Shown: positions 1 through 9,120, numbered from the stretch's first letter. The stretch is DNA of 64,000 bases from Pseudomonas sp. PD9R (GCF_019200975.1 NZ_JAHTMR010000002.1:355679-419678), one strand, 5' to 3'. Numbers and translations are program-made. Notes: generated by a model from the sequence alone, not told the origin.

Positions 1-1204
1 TGCTGGTGGTGGTTGCCAGTTGATTGAGGTGCGGTGCTTCAAGCTCGGTCATTGCTTCTTGCAACTGCGGCAGTGCGCCGAGTGCATCGCGCAAGCGCGC
101 AAGGTCACGCGGGCGCGCATTGCGCAGGCCGATCCGCGCAAGAATCCGCTCGATATCGCCGATTTCCTTGAGTTGCGGTTGCAGCTTCTCGAATCGATAG
201 CCGTCAAGCAGGCAGGTGATCGACGTCTGGCGTGCCAGCAGTACCTTCAGATCACGCAGCGGGCGGTTTAGCCAGCGGGTCAGCAAGCGACTGCCCATGG
301 CCGTCTGGCAACGATCGACCACCGATTGCAGCGTGTTATCGCGACCGCCGGCCAGGTTGGTGTCGAGTTCCAGATTGCGGCGGCTGGCGCCGTCCAGCAC
401 CACGGTGTCGTCCAGGCGTTCGTGGCGCAGGCTGCGCAGATGCGGCAGGGCGGTGCGCTGGGTTTCTTTCGCATAGGCCAGCAGGCATCCGGCGGCACCG
501 ATGGCCAGGGTCAGGTTCTCACAACCGAAACCTTTCAGGTCCTGGGTGGAGAATTGTTGGCAAAGACTCTTCAGCGCCGAGTCGCGCTCAAAATCCCACG
601 GCGCACGGCGACGGACCCCACGGCGTTTTTCCGCCGGTAGATCCTTTGGCCAGTCATCCGGGATCAAAAGCTCCACCGGGTTGACCCGCTCCAGTTCCGC
701 CAGCAGATTTTCCCAACCCTTGATTTCCAGCACGCTGAAGTTGCCGCTGGTGATGTCCAGCACTGCCAGGCCGAACAGGCGCTCGTCGCCCAACACGGCG
801 GCGATCAAGTTGTCCCGGCGCTCATCCAGCAAGGCCTCATCACTCACTGTACCCGGCGTGATGATCCGTACGACCTGACGATCAACCGGTCCTTTGCTGG
901 TGGCCGGATCGCCAACCTGCTCACAGATCACCACCGACTCACCGAGCTTCACCAGTTTCGCCAGATAACCTTCAGCGGCATGGTAAGGAATCCCACACAT
1001 CGGGATTGCCTGACCTGCCGACTGCCCACGGGCGGTCAGGGTGATGTCCAGCAGCTTGGCGGCCTTCTTCGCGTCTTCGTAGAAGATCTCGTAGAAGTCA
1101 CCCATGCGGTAGAACATCAACTGATCTGGGTGCTGGTTTTTCAGACGCCAGTACTGCTGCATCATCGGCGTGTGGGAGGACAGGTCGGAGAGGGCTTTAT
1201 TCAT
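1..1204 (-). CDS. mutS: DNA mismatch repair ATPase MutS (N-terminal ~401 codons, cut by window edge)
   Basis: The minus strand reads [20 protein letters not shown] and continues with FYRMGDFYE, the conserved mismatch-binding Phe-x-Glu segment of MutS. The connector and the beginning of the core domain follow, and the frame stays open to base 1, so the ATPase end lies outside the window. MutS binds mispaired bases and small loops and recruits MutL. The ATG at 1204 matches the usual MutS N-terminus. Its 5' side faces the prtR-like gene, and the mutS-cinA interval is the known tailocin insertion site of fluorescent pseudomonads. Identification is firm; only the 3' end is missing. Confidence 0.97.
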   Translation of the reverse strand, partial: MNKALSDLSSHTPMMQQYWRLKNQHPDQLMFYRMGDFYEIFYEDAKKAAKLLDITLTARGQSAGQAIPMCGIPYHAAEGYLAKLVKLGESVVICEQVGDPATSKGPVDRQVVRIITPGTVSDEALLDERRDNLIAAVLGDERLFGLAVLDITSGNFSVLEIKGWENLLAELERVNPVELLIPDDWPKDLPAEKRRGVRRRAPWDFERDSALKSLCQQFSTQDLKGFGCENLTLAIGAAGCLLAYAKETQRTALPHLRSLRHERLDDTVVLDGASRRNLELDTNLAGGRDNTLQSVVDRCQTAMGSRLLTRWLNRPLRDLKVLLARQTSITCLLDGYRFEKLQPQLKEIGDIERILARIGLRNARPRDLARLRDALGALPQLQEAMTELEAPHLNQLATTTS

Positions 1205-1343
1205 TGGAGATCTGGAAAGCTCGTTGAAAGGTGTAGGGCAAAAGTGGGGTTTGCGCCCGGCTTTTCCGCAATGGGCGCAAGATTAACATGGCCGGTCAGT
1301 CGGACGCAGGCACGAACGCTACGCGGTCTGTTTCAGCTGGTTT

Positions 1344-1411
1344 ATGCATTTGTTATGCAAATCGGCATTTGTCTTCTGTGTGAAGAACAAGCAATATGCG
1401 CGTTATGCAAA
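1344..1411. promoter_or_regulatory. Putative PrtR operators upstream of and at the prtR start
   Basis: There is an inverted repeat TGCAT-TTGTT-ATGCA at 1345-1359, and its right half-site GTTATGCAAA recurs exactly at 1402-1411, overlapping the proposed prtR start codons. TGC...GCA palindromes of the same type occur in front of the holin gene (2228-2294). I infer autorepression by the adjacent repressor; this rests on shared sequence only. Confidence 0.5.
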
Positions 1412-2139
1412 AACGCAATGTTTCAACCGTCTTAAGAGCACTGCTCGATCAGCACGGGATCTCCCCCACGGAGCTTCACCGTCGCACCGGCGTGCCTCAA
1501 TCCACGCTCTCGCGGATTCTCAGCGCGAAGATCGTCGACCCTTCGGATAAGCATATTTCGAAGATCGCCGAATACTTCGCCGTGAGCACCGATCAGTTGC
1601 GCGGCCGCGCGGATGTTGTGCCGGCTACCAGTACCGGACGCGATGAGTTGCATTCGGAACTCAAGGATATAAGTCTGTGGGACGACGATACGCCAGTCGA
1701 TGACGACGAGGTGTCGGTTCCCTTTCTTCGCGAGGTTGAATTGGCTGCGGGATCAGGGCGATTCGTCATCGAAGAGAGTGAGCGCTCTAGCCTGCGCTTT
1801 GGAAAGCGCAGCTTGCGCCATAACGGTGTACAGTTCGACCAGGCCAAATGCGTGACGGTACGCGGCAACAGCATGCTGCCGGTGCTGCGCGACGGAGCGA
1901 CGGTCGGGGTCAATGCCGGCAAGTGCGGGATTGGCGACATCATTGATGGCGACCTTTATGCAATCAACCACAACGGCCAGTTGCGGGTGAAACAGCTTTA
2001 TCGCCTGCCCACCGGAATCCGCCTGCGCAGCTTCAATCGTGACGAGCATCCGGACGAGGACTACACCTTTGCGGCAATCCAGGAAGAGCAGATCGTCATC
2101 CTCGGTCATGTTTTTTGGTGGGGTATGTACGCCCGATAG
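1396..2139 (+). CDS. prtR: PrtR-type tailocin repressor (XRE helix-turn-helix plus S24/LexA peptidase)
   Basis: This 247-residue protein has an N-terminal XRE/Cro helix-turn-helix (about residues 10-70, with GISPTELHRRTGVPQSTLSR). Its C-terminal S24 peptidase domain shows every residue needed for RecA-stimulated self-cleavage: an Ala118-Gly119 scissile pair in ELAAGSGRF, Ser159 in GNSMLP and Lys199 in LRVKQLY. PrtR-type proteins repress tailocin and lysis genes until DNA damage. It lies directly between mutS and a tailocin-type holin, as in complete tailocin clusters, but no PrtN activator or particle genes follow. A second ATG at 1405 (MQKRNVS) is an equally plausible start, because the upstream Shine-Dalgarno sequence is weak. 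Confidence 0.85.
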   Translation: MRVMQKRNVSTVLRALLDQHGISPTELHRRTGVPQSTLSRILSAKIVDPSDKHISKIAEYFAVSTDQLRGRADVVPATSTGRDELHSELKDISLWDDDTPVDDDEVSVPFLREVELAAGSGRFVIEESERSSLRFGKRSLRHNGVQFDQAKCVTVRGNSMLPVLRDGATVGVNAGKCGIGDIIDGDLYAINHNGQLRVKQLYRLPTGIRLRSFNRDEHPDEDYTFAAIQEEQIVILGHVFWWGMYAR

Positions 2140-2155
2140 CCTAGGGTTTGTCACT

Positions 2156-2184
2156 AAAAACTCGCAATCAGCGGGTTTTTTTTT
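2156..2184 (+). terminator. Rho-independent terminator after prtR
   Basis: AAAAACTCGC pairs with GCGGGTTTTT (one wobble pair) across a 5-base loop and is followed by a run of nine T. It isolates prtR from the holin gene. Confidence 0.7.
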
Positions 2185-2224
2185 GCCTGAAGAAAGCCAT
2201 TGGCTATCGAATCAGGGTTATTTA

Positions 2225-2294
2225 TATGCGTTATTGCATAAGTGAAATCCAGATATAATGCATTTACGCATTGATTATGTATGCGTAAATGCAT
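2225..2294 (+). promoter_or_regulatory. Holin promoter with overlapping palindromic operators
   Basis: A perfect -10 box TATAAT lies at 2254-2259, with a weak -35 (TTATTG, 2231-2236) 17 bases upstream. A perfect 14-base inverted repeat, ATGCATTTACGCAT (2258-2271) and ATGCGTAAATGCAT (2281-2294), overlaps the end of the -10 box, and TGCGTTATTGCA (2228-2239) sits across the -35. This layout suits a repressor blocking RNA polymerase; the shared TGC-N6-GCA core points to the adjacent PrtR-like protein (inference). Confidence 0.65.
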
Positions 2295-2400
2295 ACTCTT
2301 GTGTCTCTGTCGAATCACAAAAAATGCTCAGCACATGGCCCAAGCGCTTTCGGTAGAAGCTGTGTGCATACATTCAGTAATCATCCTCGGGAGGCGTGTA

Positions 2401-2742
2401 ATGACTATCGAGCAACCCGTTTGGTTGGAGATACCCCTTTGGATGGTTACTGTCCTGATTCTGCTCGGCGGCGTTGCGGGTGAAATGTGGCGGGCCGACA
2501 AGGAGGGCGTTCGCGGTTGGTCGCTATTTCGGCGACTCGCGTTACGCTCTGGCTCCAGCATGATCTGCGGCGCCTCGGCCATCATGCTGCTGCACGCCGC
2601 CGGTGTTTCCGTCTGGGTCGCCTGCGCGGGTGGGTGCCTCACGGCGATGGCCGGTACGGACGTTGTTATCGGCTTATATGAACGCTGGGTCACCAAGCAG
2701 ATTGGTGTGGCGGGCGGGCGGCCTGACGATGCGGAGAATTGA
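2401..2742 (+). CDS. hol: Tailocin/phage holin (remnant lysis gene)
   Basis: This 113-residue protein has hydrophobic segments near residues 8-24, 45-63 and 66-85, and its MWRADKEG...RGWSLFRRLALRSG core matches the holin encoded beside prtR in fluorescent-Pseudomonas tailocin clusters. Holins open the inner membrane so an endolysin can act. The ATG at 2401 is chosen because GGGAGG precedes it at good spacing; the frame is open upstream but runs into the operators. No endolysin, spanin or structural gene follows, and cinA starts about 120 bases later, so the gene looks stranded. Confidence 0.8.
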   Translation: MTIEQPVWLEIPLWMVTVLILLGGVAGEMWRADKEGVRGWSLFRRLALRSGSSMICGASAIMLLHAAGVSVWVACAGGCLTAMAGTDVVIGLYERWVTKQIGVAGGRPDDAEN

Positions 2743-2860
2743 TTGCTCGTCGTGACTTTTGCAGAGCGCTGCCTTACTCACATTTTGATCAACCCTGCGC
2801 CTTGCAAGCGCGGATTGCTCGTGTACGGTAGGTCTCATTCCGCCCGATCAGGAGATGACT

Positions 2861-3361
2861 GTGAAAGAAATCACTCAGCTGGCCGCCGAGCTTGGCAGGC
2901 GCTTGCAGGTTCTCAATGCCCACGTCACTGCCGCCGAGTCCTGTACGGGCGGTGGAATATCCGAGGCGATTACCCGGATTCCTGGCAGTTCGGCCTGGTT
3001 CGAGGCTGGTTATGTCACTTACTCCAACCGTCAGAAAACCCGGCAATTGAATGTCCCGGTCGAGTTGTTTTCAACGGTGGGGGCGGTCAGTCGCGAGGTC
3101 GTCGAGGCCATGGTTCGTGGGGCGCAGGAAAAAAGCCAGGCGCATTTTGCCGTAGCGGTCAGCGGCGTTGCCGGGCCGGACGGCGGTTCACCGAGCAAAC
3201 CGGTGGGCACTGTCTGGCTGGCCTGGGGCGTCGGCGAGCAGGTGTTTTGTGAGGTGCAGCACTTCCCCGGTAACCGCGATGAAGTCCGCCGACAAACGGT
3301 GAAGGCCGCGCTAGAGGGGCTGCTGCGGCATGCCGCGGCAGAAATCTCAAATCAGGGGTAG
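2861..3361 (+). CDS. CinA C-terminal-type nicotinamide-nucleotide amidohydrolase (PncC family)
   Basis: At 166 residues this corresponds to the stand-alone C-terminal domain of CinA. ESCTGGG near residues 26-32 carries the catalytic Ser, and [12 protein letters not shown] is the second family signature. Such enzymes deamidate NMN in pyridine-nucleotide salvage. A GTG start at 2861 is preferred over the ATG at 2855, because AGGAG (2850-2854) directly abuts the ATG but lies six bases from the GTG. It sits upstream of recA, as in other pseudomonads, and marks the right border of the tailocin site. Confidence 0.9.
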   Translation: MKEITQLAAELGRRLQVLNAHVTAAESCTGGGISEAITRIPGSSAWFEAGYVTYSNRQKTRQLNVPVELFSTVGAVSREVVEAMVRGAQEKSQAHFAVAVSGVAGPDGGSPSKPVGTVWLAWGVGEQVFCEVQHFPGNRDEVRRQTVKAALEGLLRHAAAEISNQG

Positions 3362-3388
3362 GCGATCCGGAATCGCTGTGGAATAATA

Positions 3389-3404
3389 CTGGCTACTTAT
3401 ACAG
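3389..3404 (+). promoter_or_regulatory. LexA (SOS) box of recA
   Basis: CTGGCTACTTATACAG has the CTG-N10-CAG form of the gamma-proteobacterial LexA site, with the right half TATACAG perfect. It lies 41 bases before the recA start, where repression of recA is expected. Confidence 0.9.
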
Positions 3405-3444
3405 GTGTTGGCCGTCAGGCCTTATTGATTACGTGAGGACTTTA

Positions 3445-4497
3445 ATGGACGACAACAAGAAGAAAGCCTTGGCTGCGGCCCTGGGTCAGATCGAACGTCA
3501 ATTCGGCAAGGGTGCCGTAATGCGTATGGGCGATCAGGACCGTCAGGCGATCCCATCCATCTCCACTGGCTCTCTGGGTCTGGACATCGCATTGGGCATT
3601 GGCGGTCTGCCAAAAGGCCGTATTGTTGAAATCTACGGTCCTGAATCCTCCGGTAAAACCACACTGACATTGTCCGTGATCGCCCAGGCTCAAAAAGCCG
3701 GCGCGACCTGCGCATTTGTCGATGCTGAACACGCCCTCGATCCTGAATACGCTGGCAAGCTGGGCGTCAACGTCGACGACCTACTGGTTTCCCAGCCGGA
3801 CACCGGCGAGCAAGCCCTGGAAATCACCGACATGCTGGTGCGTTCCAACGCGGTTGACGTGATCATCGTCGACTCCGTGGCGGCACTGGTACCAAAAGCA
3901 GAAATCGAAGGCGAAATGGGCGACATGCACGTGGGCCTGCAAGCCCGTCTGATGTCCCAGGCGCTGCGTAAGATCACCGGTAACATCAAGAACGCCAACT
4001 GCTTGGTTATCTTCATCAACCAGATCCGTATGAAAATCGGCGTGATGTTCGGCAGCCCGGAAACCACCACTGGTGGTAACGCGCTGAAGTTCTACGCTTC
4101 GGTTCGTCTGGACATCCGCCGTACTGGCGCGGTGAAAGAAGGTGATGAAGTCGTCGGTAGTGAAACCCGCGTCAAGGTTGTGAAGAACAAAGTGGCTTCG
4201 CCGTTCCGTCAGGCCGAGTTCCAGATTCTTTACGGCAAAGGCATCTACCTCAATGGCGAGATGATCGACCTGGGTGTTCTGCACGGTTTCGTTGAGAAGT
4301 CCGGTGCCTGGTATGCCTACAACGGCACCAAGATCGGTCAGGGTAAAGCCAACTCGGCCAAATTTCTGGCAGATAACCCGGAAATTGCCGCAACCCTTGA
4401 GAAGCAACTGCGTGACAAACTGCTAACCCCAGCTCCGGACGTGAAGGCTTCGCCAGTCAAAGAGACTGCGGATGATCTGGCTGACGCTGATATCTGA
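3445..4497 (+). CDS. recA: Recombinase A
   Basis: This 350-residue RecA coats single-stranded DNA, carries out strand exchange and stimulates self-cleavage of LexA, and of the PrtR-type repressor nearby. Walker A is GPESSGKT at residues 65-72, followed by a typical core and an acidic C-terminus (DDLADADI). The ATG at 3445 gives the family N-terminus [20 protein letters not shown] and follows GTGAGGA; an in-frame upstream start would add only four residues. A LexA box precedes it and recX follows eight bases after the stop, implying co-transcription. Confidence 0.99.
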   Translation: MDDNKKKALAAALGQIERQFGKGAVMRMGDQDRQAIPSISTGSLGLDIALGIGGLPKGRIVEIYGPESSGKTTLTLSVIAQAQKAGATCAFVDAEHALDPEYAGKLGVNVDDLLVSQPDTGEQALEITDMLVRSNAVDVIIVDSVAALVPKAEIEGEMGDMHVGLQARLMSQALRKITGNIKNANCLVIFINQIRMKIGVMFGSPETTTGGNALKFYASVRLDIRRTGAVKEGDEVVGSETRVKVVKNKVASPFRQAEFQILYGKGIYLNGEMIDLGVLHGFVEKSGAWYAYNGTKIGQGKANSAKFLADNPEIAATLEKQLRDKLLTPAPDVKASPVKETADDLADADI

Positions 4498-4505
4498 TAG
4501 ATCCG

Positions 4506-4973
4506 ATGACCGCCGTACTCGATACCCTCGTCGCGGTGCGGCGAACCGCAATGGACCTGCTCGCACGCCGCGAGCACGGTCGAGTCGAGCTGATGCGTAA
4601 GCTGCGTCAGCGCGGCGCTCTCCCTGAAATGATCGAAACCGCACTCGACCGATTGACGGAAGAGGGCTTGCTCTCCGAATCCCGTTACCTCGAAAGTTTT
4701 GTTTCCTACCGTGCTCGGTCCGGTTATGGCCCTTTGCGTATTCGCGAAGAGTTGAGCCAGCGTGGCCTGCAGCGCAGTGATATCGAACTTGCCTTGCGCG
4801 AGAGCGGTATCGACTGGCAGGAGCAGTTGTCAGACACCTGGCGGCGCAAGTTCTCCGGGCATTTACCGATAGACGTTCGGGAGCGTGCCAAGCAAGGCCG
4901 GTTCCTGGCATATCGGGGATATTCGATGGAAATGATCAACCGCTTGTTCAGCGGTCGAGGGATGGATGATTGA
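4506..4973 (+). CDS. recX: Regulatory protein RecX
   Basis: This 155-residue protein is made of the three-helix repeats typical of RecX ([20 protein letters not shown], then a second repeat near [14 protein letters not shown]). RecX binds within RecA filaments and limits their extension and activity. It starts eight bases after the recA stop, the usual recA-recX operon, and is closed by a strong terminator. Confidence 0.96.
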   Translation: MTAVLDTLVAVRRTAMDLLARREHGRVELMRKLRQRGALPEMIETALDRLTEEGLLSESRYLESFVSYRARSGYGPLRIREELSQRGLQRSDIELALRESGIDWQEQLSDTWRRKFSGHLPIDVRERAKQGRFLAYRGYSMEMINRLFSGRGMDD

Positions 4974-4977
4974 CTGA

Positions 4978-5012
4978 AACGGCTCGCTATTTCGATAGCG
5001 GGCCGTTTTTTA
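4978..5012 (+). terminator. Rho-independent terminator of the recA-recX operon
   Basis: AACGG..CGCTAT-ttcg-ATAGCG..CCGTT forms a long stem followed by TTTTTT. The A-rich left arm may also serve the convergent LOG-family gene. Confidence 0.9.
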
Positions 5013-5016
5013 TGCG

Positions 5017-6135
5017 TCACGTAACCTTTGATGTCTCCCGCGTGCGCTGTTGTGCCTGTGGTTGGGGTTGCGCCCAGTTTTCTGGCAGGTTGATGTAATC
5101 CACCAGCTCTCGTAGCCGGCCATGGTCACGGGCGTTGAAGGTGAAGGCCAGTCGCGCCAGATGACTGAACTGCGCTTCGTCGTGTTCCTCGCCGCTGTAG
5201 GCGTGCTGATGAAATTGATCGCTGAGGCACAGGTCGGCGAATGCTTTTTGCATGTGTTCGAGTGCCCGATCGCTGAGTTTGTGGTTCATGCGGATCACGA
5301 ATTGATGCTTGAGCCAGCGGCTGGAGTGGTAGTTGCTGTAGAACTGGTTGATCTGTTCCACGGCTTCCTCGGCGCTGTAGACCAGTTTAACCAGCTTCAT
5401 GTCCGTAGGCAGGATGTAGCGATTTTCTTCCAGTTGCTGGTGTATGAACTCCAGCGCTCCTTGCCAGAACTTGCCGCCCGGAGCGTCCAGCAGTACCACG
5501 GGCACCAGTGGGCTTTTGCCGGTCTGGATCAGCGTCAGCACTTCCAGCGCTTCATCCAGGGTGCCGAAACCGCCTGGGCAAAGCACTAGCGCATCGGCTT
5601 CCTTGACGAAGAACAACTTGCGCGTAAAGAAGAAGTGGAACGGCAGCAGGTTGGTCGTGCCCTGAACAGTGGGGTTGGCGTGTTGTTCGAAAGGCAGGGT
5701 GATATTGAACCCCAGGCTATGTGCCAGGCCGGCACCTTCGTGAGCTGCGGCCATGATGCCGCCGCCTGCACCCGTAATGACCATCAGGTCCGAGCGCGCC
5801 AGCGCGGCGCCAAGCTCGCGGGCCATACCATATAGCGGATGTTCTATCGGCGTGCGCGCCGAGCCGAAAACAGTGACTTTGCGTCGACCCTTGAACTGCT
5901 CCAGTACGCGGAAGGCTTGCTCAAGTTCGCGCAGGGCTTGCAGGGTGATTTTGGCATTCCAGCGGTTGTGGTCTTCCTGGGCCATGCGCAGCACGGTCAG
6001 GATCATGTCGCGATAGATCGGAATATTCGGGCTGTTGGGTGAAACAAGGTTGAGTTGCTCTTCGACCTTGCTGATGAGGTCGTGGCCGCTGTCTGCAAAA
6101 TGGCGGCTCAGGAGGTCATTCGGTTGGTAAGGCAT
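5017..6135 (-). CDS. LOG-family protein (TIGR00730-like nucleotide/cytokinin hydrolase fold)
   Basis: This 372-residue protein carries the LOG Rossmann core: VFGSAR (89-94), ITGAGGGIM (120-128), TRK (171-173) and PGGFGTLDE (187-195), the family's PGGxGTxxE nucleotide-binding and catalytic signature. LOG enzymes hydrolyse nucleoside 5'-monophosphates at the N-glycosidic bond. It is longer than plant-type LOG (~200 residues), with about 85 extra residues before the core and about 120 after it, as in large bacterial members. The true substrate cannot be read from sequence. It converges on recX. Confidence 0.85.
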   Translation of the reverse strand: MPYQPNDLLSRHFADSGHDLISKVEEQLNLVSPNSPNIPIYRDMILTVLRMAQEDHNRWNAKITLQALRELEQAFRVLEQFKGRRKVTVFGSARTPIEHPLYGMARELGAALARSDLMVITGAGGGIMAAAHEGAGLAHSLGFNITLPFEQHANPTVQGTTNLLPFHFFFTRKLFFVKEADALVLCPGGFGTLDEALEVLTLIQTGKSPLVPVVLLDAPGGKFWQGALEFIHQQLEENRYILPTDMKLVKLVYSAEEAVEQINQFYSNYHSSRWLKHQFVIRMNHKLSDRALEHMQKAFADLCLSDQFHQHAYSGEEHDEAQFSHLARLAFTFNARDHGRLRELVDYINLPENWAQPQPQAQQRTRETSKVT

Positions 6136-6618
6136 TCAACTTCTCCTTCTGCACAGAACCCTCGGCGCCAACACACCAATCATCGACGCCACGACACATC
6201 TTGTGTCGCTGTCTGCCCCGGCCCATGCCTGGGCGATTCATTTGACCCGAATGGTTGGCGGGTCATCCATACAGGCTCTGTTTTTCCCTTGGATGAAAGA
6301 AACGTTCGCAAAGCACAAAGCGTAATGGGCGGCCCTTTTCCTGCCCTGAAGAATGAACGTGGATACTTGAAATCTAGACCCTTGCGGTGATTTGCGCTGC
6401 TTTGATCATTGCGCCGTAAAGTCTTTCCTGGCAACCGCTTATTGACGATTTGCAAGGTGCTTTCACCGCTCGTCTGAACGCACACCGCGAGTTCTGCACT
6501 CTGATTTACTAAGTTACAGGCGTCACACGACAACTTTGCGTCAAGGGTAAGGCGCACGGGACAAGCGGTTGAAGGATTTCTCGCTCAATACGAGTGAAGT
6601 GCAGGGAGGCGGGAAGCC
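6136..6618. other. Intergenic region (483 bases) with no supported gene
   Basis: This gap separates the divergent LOG gene and the small gene at 6619. Frames here are short or lack Shine-Dalgarno sequences and family resemblance. I see no strong terminator, REP pair or tRNA. It presumably holds two divergent promoters and is long enough to hide a small RNA that I cannot recognise. Confidence 0.5.
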
Positions 6619-6819
6619 ATGACCAGAGTCATTCTGGAGATAGAGGTCGATACGCAACTGTATCGATTGCTGAAGTCATCAGCCGAGACCAACCATTTGA
6701 GTCTCGAAGAAGAGTGCTGCCGTCGCCTTATGGGCGCGGACCGGCGGTCACGTTATTTGCAGGCGTTGCTGGCAGAACTGCGCGCCGAGGATGAGCAGCG
6801 GCGCGCCAAGTCCCATTGA
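6619..6819 (+). CDS. Small conserved protein, possible ribbon-helix-helix fold
   Basis: This 66-residue protein begins with a beta-strand pattern (MTRVILEIEVD), followed by two predicted helices (QLYRLLKSSAETNH and SLEEECCRRLMG) and a charged C-terminus. The order strand-helix-helix and the size resemble ribbon-helix-helix DNA-binding proteins, but no antitoxin signature or toxin partner is present. GGAGGCGGGAAGCC precedes the ATG. Its stop abuts the stop of the next gene on the opposite strand with no intervening base. Function unknown. Confidence 0.75.
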   Translation: MTRVILEIEVDTQLYRLLKSSAETNHLSLEEECCRRLMGADRRSRYLQALLAELRAEDEQRRAKSH

Positions 6820-7242
6820 TTACTTTTTCTTCTGGGGCGCTTTCGGGCAATCCGATTCCTTGTAGCTGGCTGAGCCGATTGCGCGATTGCTCTTCACCTC
6901 GGTGAAGTCGTAACGCATGGTCGCGCCCTTGGCCATCAACTTACGGAATGACGGGTTGTTGCATACCGAGGCACCCAGCTGGAAATACACGGCTTTTGGA
7001 TCGGCGCGCATCTTGTTGGCGTGGCTGCTTTGTACGCTCAAGTGGTTGATCAGTACCGTACCTTCAACGGAATAGCCCTGATCAAGAATGTCTTCATTGA
7101 TTGCCCGTGGAGTACCAACACTGCTTTGCGCGGCGACGTTTTGCAGCTCTCTGTTCAGGTTCTGCTCACTCAATGACGCTGCTTGGGCGCTGAAGGACGA
7201 CGCCAGCAGAATGGCAGCGGTGGGAACGATAAGGCGCAGCAT
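6820..7242 (-). CDS. Exported PA3611-like (QSregVF family) protein
   Basis: This 140-residue protein starts with a clear signal peptide (MLRLIVPTAAILLASSFSAQA, cleavage after AQA). The mature part resembles the quorum-sensing-regulated virulence factor family of P. aeruginosa PA3611. Two cysteines (in SVCNNPSFRK and KESDCPK) could form a disulfide. The start at 7242 follows CCAGGAGAG; the frame is open for 245 codons upstream, but that part is the antisense of tapT. The mature role is unknown. Confidence 0.85.
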   Translation of the reverse strand: MLRLIVPTAAILLASSFSAQAASLSEQNLNRELQNVAAQSSVGTPRAINEDILDQGYSVEGTVLINHLSVQSSHANKMRADPKAVYFQLGASVCNNPSFRKLMAKGATMRYDFTEVKSNRAIGSASYKESDCPKAPQKKK

Positions 7243-7431
7243 GAAACTCTCCTGGTTCAGTGACTGGTGGTTCGACCAGTCACGTGACTGTGCGTTCAGT
7301 GGCGGCGAATTATAGGGGAGGTGGCCTGGACGGTACAGGTTTGCGCCCACCGCTCTGGTAAACTGTCGGCCTTTAATGCCTTGCCGAGTGCTGTTCGTGT
7401 CAATTTCCCCGTTATGTCGGCGTAGCCTGCG

Positions 7432-8175
7432 ATGAGCCATGCCCCCAACGCTGTAGCCCGCTTGCGTGATCAGCGAGAAGACGAAGGCATCAAGCCCATT
7501 CAGGCTCGCGGCTGGCGCGCAACCCGCTGCCGAGCCTGTCGCGTGATCGAGAGTCACTGCCTGTGCGCCTGGCGTCCACAGGTCGAGACTCGCGCCGGGG
7601 TTTGCCTGATCATGACCAGCAAGGAAGTGTTCAAACCGAGCAACACCGGCTGGCTGATCGCCGATGTGGTGCGCGACAACCATGCGTTCATCTGGTCGCG
7701 TACCGAGCCTGACCCTCAGTTGCTGGCGTTGTTGTCCGACCCGCAATGGCAGCCTTACCTGGTATTTCCGGGTGAGTATGTCGAGCCCAAGCGCGTAACC
7801 AATACCGTAGCAGTCGATAGCAGCAAGCGGCCGCTGTTCATCTTGCTCGATGCAACCTGGACCGAAGCCCGCAAGATTTTCCGTAAAAGTCCTTATTTTG
7901 ACTCGCTGCCGATTCTCAGTCTGCTGCCCGAAAAACTCTCCCGGTATCAGTTGCGCCGCTCTACACGAAGCGAACATTTGTGTACTGCGGAAGTTGCAGC
8001 GCTATGCCTCGATCTGGCGGGTGATGTGCAAGCGGCATCGGCACTGGAGGCTTATTTCGACGTGTTCAGCCAGCATTATCTTGATGCCAAGCGTCAGCTT
8101 GAGATGAATGTTGAAACACCTGCACACGCTGAGTTGAGGCCGTTCGTGCCGAGTGTAGACACGCCATTGAGCTGA
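7432..8175 (+). CDS. tapT: tRNA-uridine aminocarboxypropyltransferase (DTW domain, TapT)
   Basis: This 247-residue DTW-domain protein has Cys33-x2-Cys36...Cys43-x-Cys45 (CRACRVIESHCLC), the zinc-knuckle-like N-terminus of the family, and LLDATWTEARKIF, in which DATW (140-143) is the naming motif. TapT transfers the 3-amino-3-carboxypropyl group of S-adenosylmethionine to U47 of tRNA (acp3U). It is upstream of erdR-dgkA, matching the PA3606-PA3603 neighbourhood of P. aeruginosa. Confidence 0.88.
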   Translation: MSHAPNAVARLRDQREDEGIKPIQARGWRATRCRACRVIESHCLCAWRPQVETRAGVCLIMTSKEVFKPSNTGWLIADVVRDNHAFIWSRTEPDPQLLALLSDPQWQPYLVFPGEYVEPKRVTNTVAVDSSKRPLFILLDATWTEARKIFRKSPYFDSLPILSLLPEKLSRYQLRRSTRSEHLCTAEVAALCLDLAGDVQAASALEAYFDVFSQHYLDAKRQLEMNVETPAHAELRPFVPSVDTPLS

Positions 8176-8394
8176 GCATCGCCCATACTGCAATGCATGG
8201 ATCGGCCATGCAGCTTGACCACCCCGGCTGTGCTGGGCATGCTTGGCGCCGATTAGGGTGCGGCCGGAGTTTGAAACGCCGTTTGATTGGTGTTGAACGT
8301 GCCCTGTTGGTGCAGCTCCGTGGCTGTACTTCGAGTTGTTTTGGCGAGGCCCGAATGCATCGGGCGTCCCATGAAAAACAGGATCATTTGAAAA

Positions 8395-9045
8395 ATGGCC
8401 ACATACGAAATCCTGATTGCCGATGACCACCCGCTTTTTCGTTCCGCCCTGCATCAAGCGTTGACCCTGGGCCTTGGCCCGGATGTCCGTCTGGTGGAAG
8501 TGGCGAGCATTGCCGAGCTGGAAACGCGCCTGACTGAAAAGGCCGATTGGGATCTGGTGCTGCTGGATCTGAACATGCCGGGTGCGTACGGCTTTTCCGG
8601 GCTGGTGTTGTTGCGCGGTCAGTACCCGCAGATTCCGGTGGTGATGGTTTCGGCGCAGGAAGAGGCCTCGATCATGGTCAAATCCCGTGAATTCGGAGCC
8701 AGTGGCTTCATTCCCAAGTCCAGCGACCTGAGCGTGATCCAGAAGGCCGTGCGTGCGGTGCTCGATGGTGATGTATTCTGGCCACCCCAGGCATTCGAAG
8801 CGGTCAGCGTTTCCGATGAGGCCAAGGCGGCCAGCGAAGGCCTTGCGAGTCTGACGCCGCAGCAGTTTCGCGTGTTGACCATGGTTTGCGAAGGTTTGCT
8901 GAACAAGCAGATCGCCTACGAACTGAGCGTTTCCGAAGCGACGATCAAGGCCCACGTGACCGCGATCTTCCGTAAGCTGAACGTGCGCACCCGGACCCAG
9001 GCAGCGCTGCTGTTGCAACAACTTGAGTCAATTTCGAGCCACTAA
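8395..9045 (+). CDS. erdR: LuxR-type response regulator ErdR
   Basis: This 216-residue regulator has a receiver domain (acidic pair Asp10-Asp11, phospho-acceptor Asp58 in LLDLNMPG, conserved Lys in FIPKSS) and a C-terminal LuxR helix-turn-helix (LTPQQFRVLTMVCEGLLNKQ...SEATIKAHVTAIFRKL). Sequence and position before dgkA match ErdR (PA3604), which in pseudomonads controls acetate and ethanol metabolism with the sensor MxtR. No kinase gene is adjacent. Confidence 0.85.
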   Translation: MATYEILIADDHPLFRSALHQALTLGLGPDVRLVEVASIAELETRLTEKADWDLVLLDLNMPGAYGFSGLVLLRGQYPQIPVVMVSAQEEASIMVKSREFGASGFIPKSSDLSVIQKAVRAVLDGDVFWPPQAFEAVSVSDEAKAASEGLASLTPQQFRVLTMVCEGLLNKQIAYELSVSEATIKAHVTAIFRKLNVRTRTQAALLLQQLESISSH

Positions 9046-9120
9046 GGATTGGCGTCTTCACGCTTTTTTGACTTTGGTTAATCTAGTTTCCCCACTCCTT
9101 TTTGGTCAGTTGCATACTCT

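Noticed and set aside
2281..2400. Longer holin start at 2281
   Set aside because: That ATG lies inside the palindromic operator and its first 40 residues do not match known tailocin holins; GGGAGG points to 2401.
6180..6557. Minus-strand frame in the gap between LOG and the small 6619 gene
   Set aside because: It has no Shine-Dalgarno, no conserved motif and Cys/Ser-rich random-looking sequence; likely chance.
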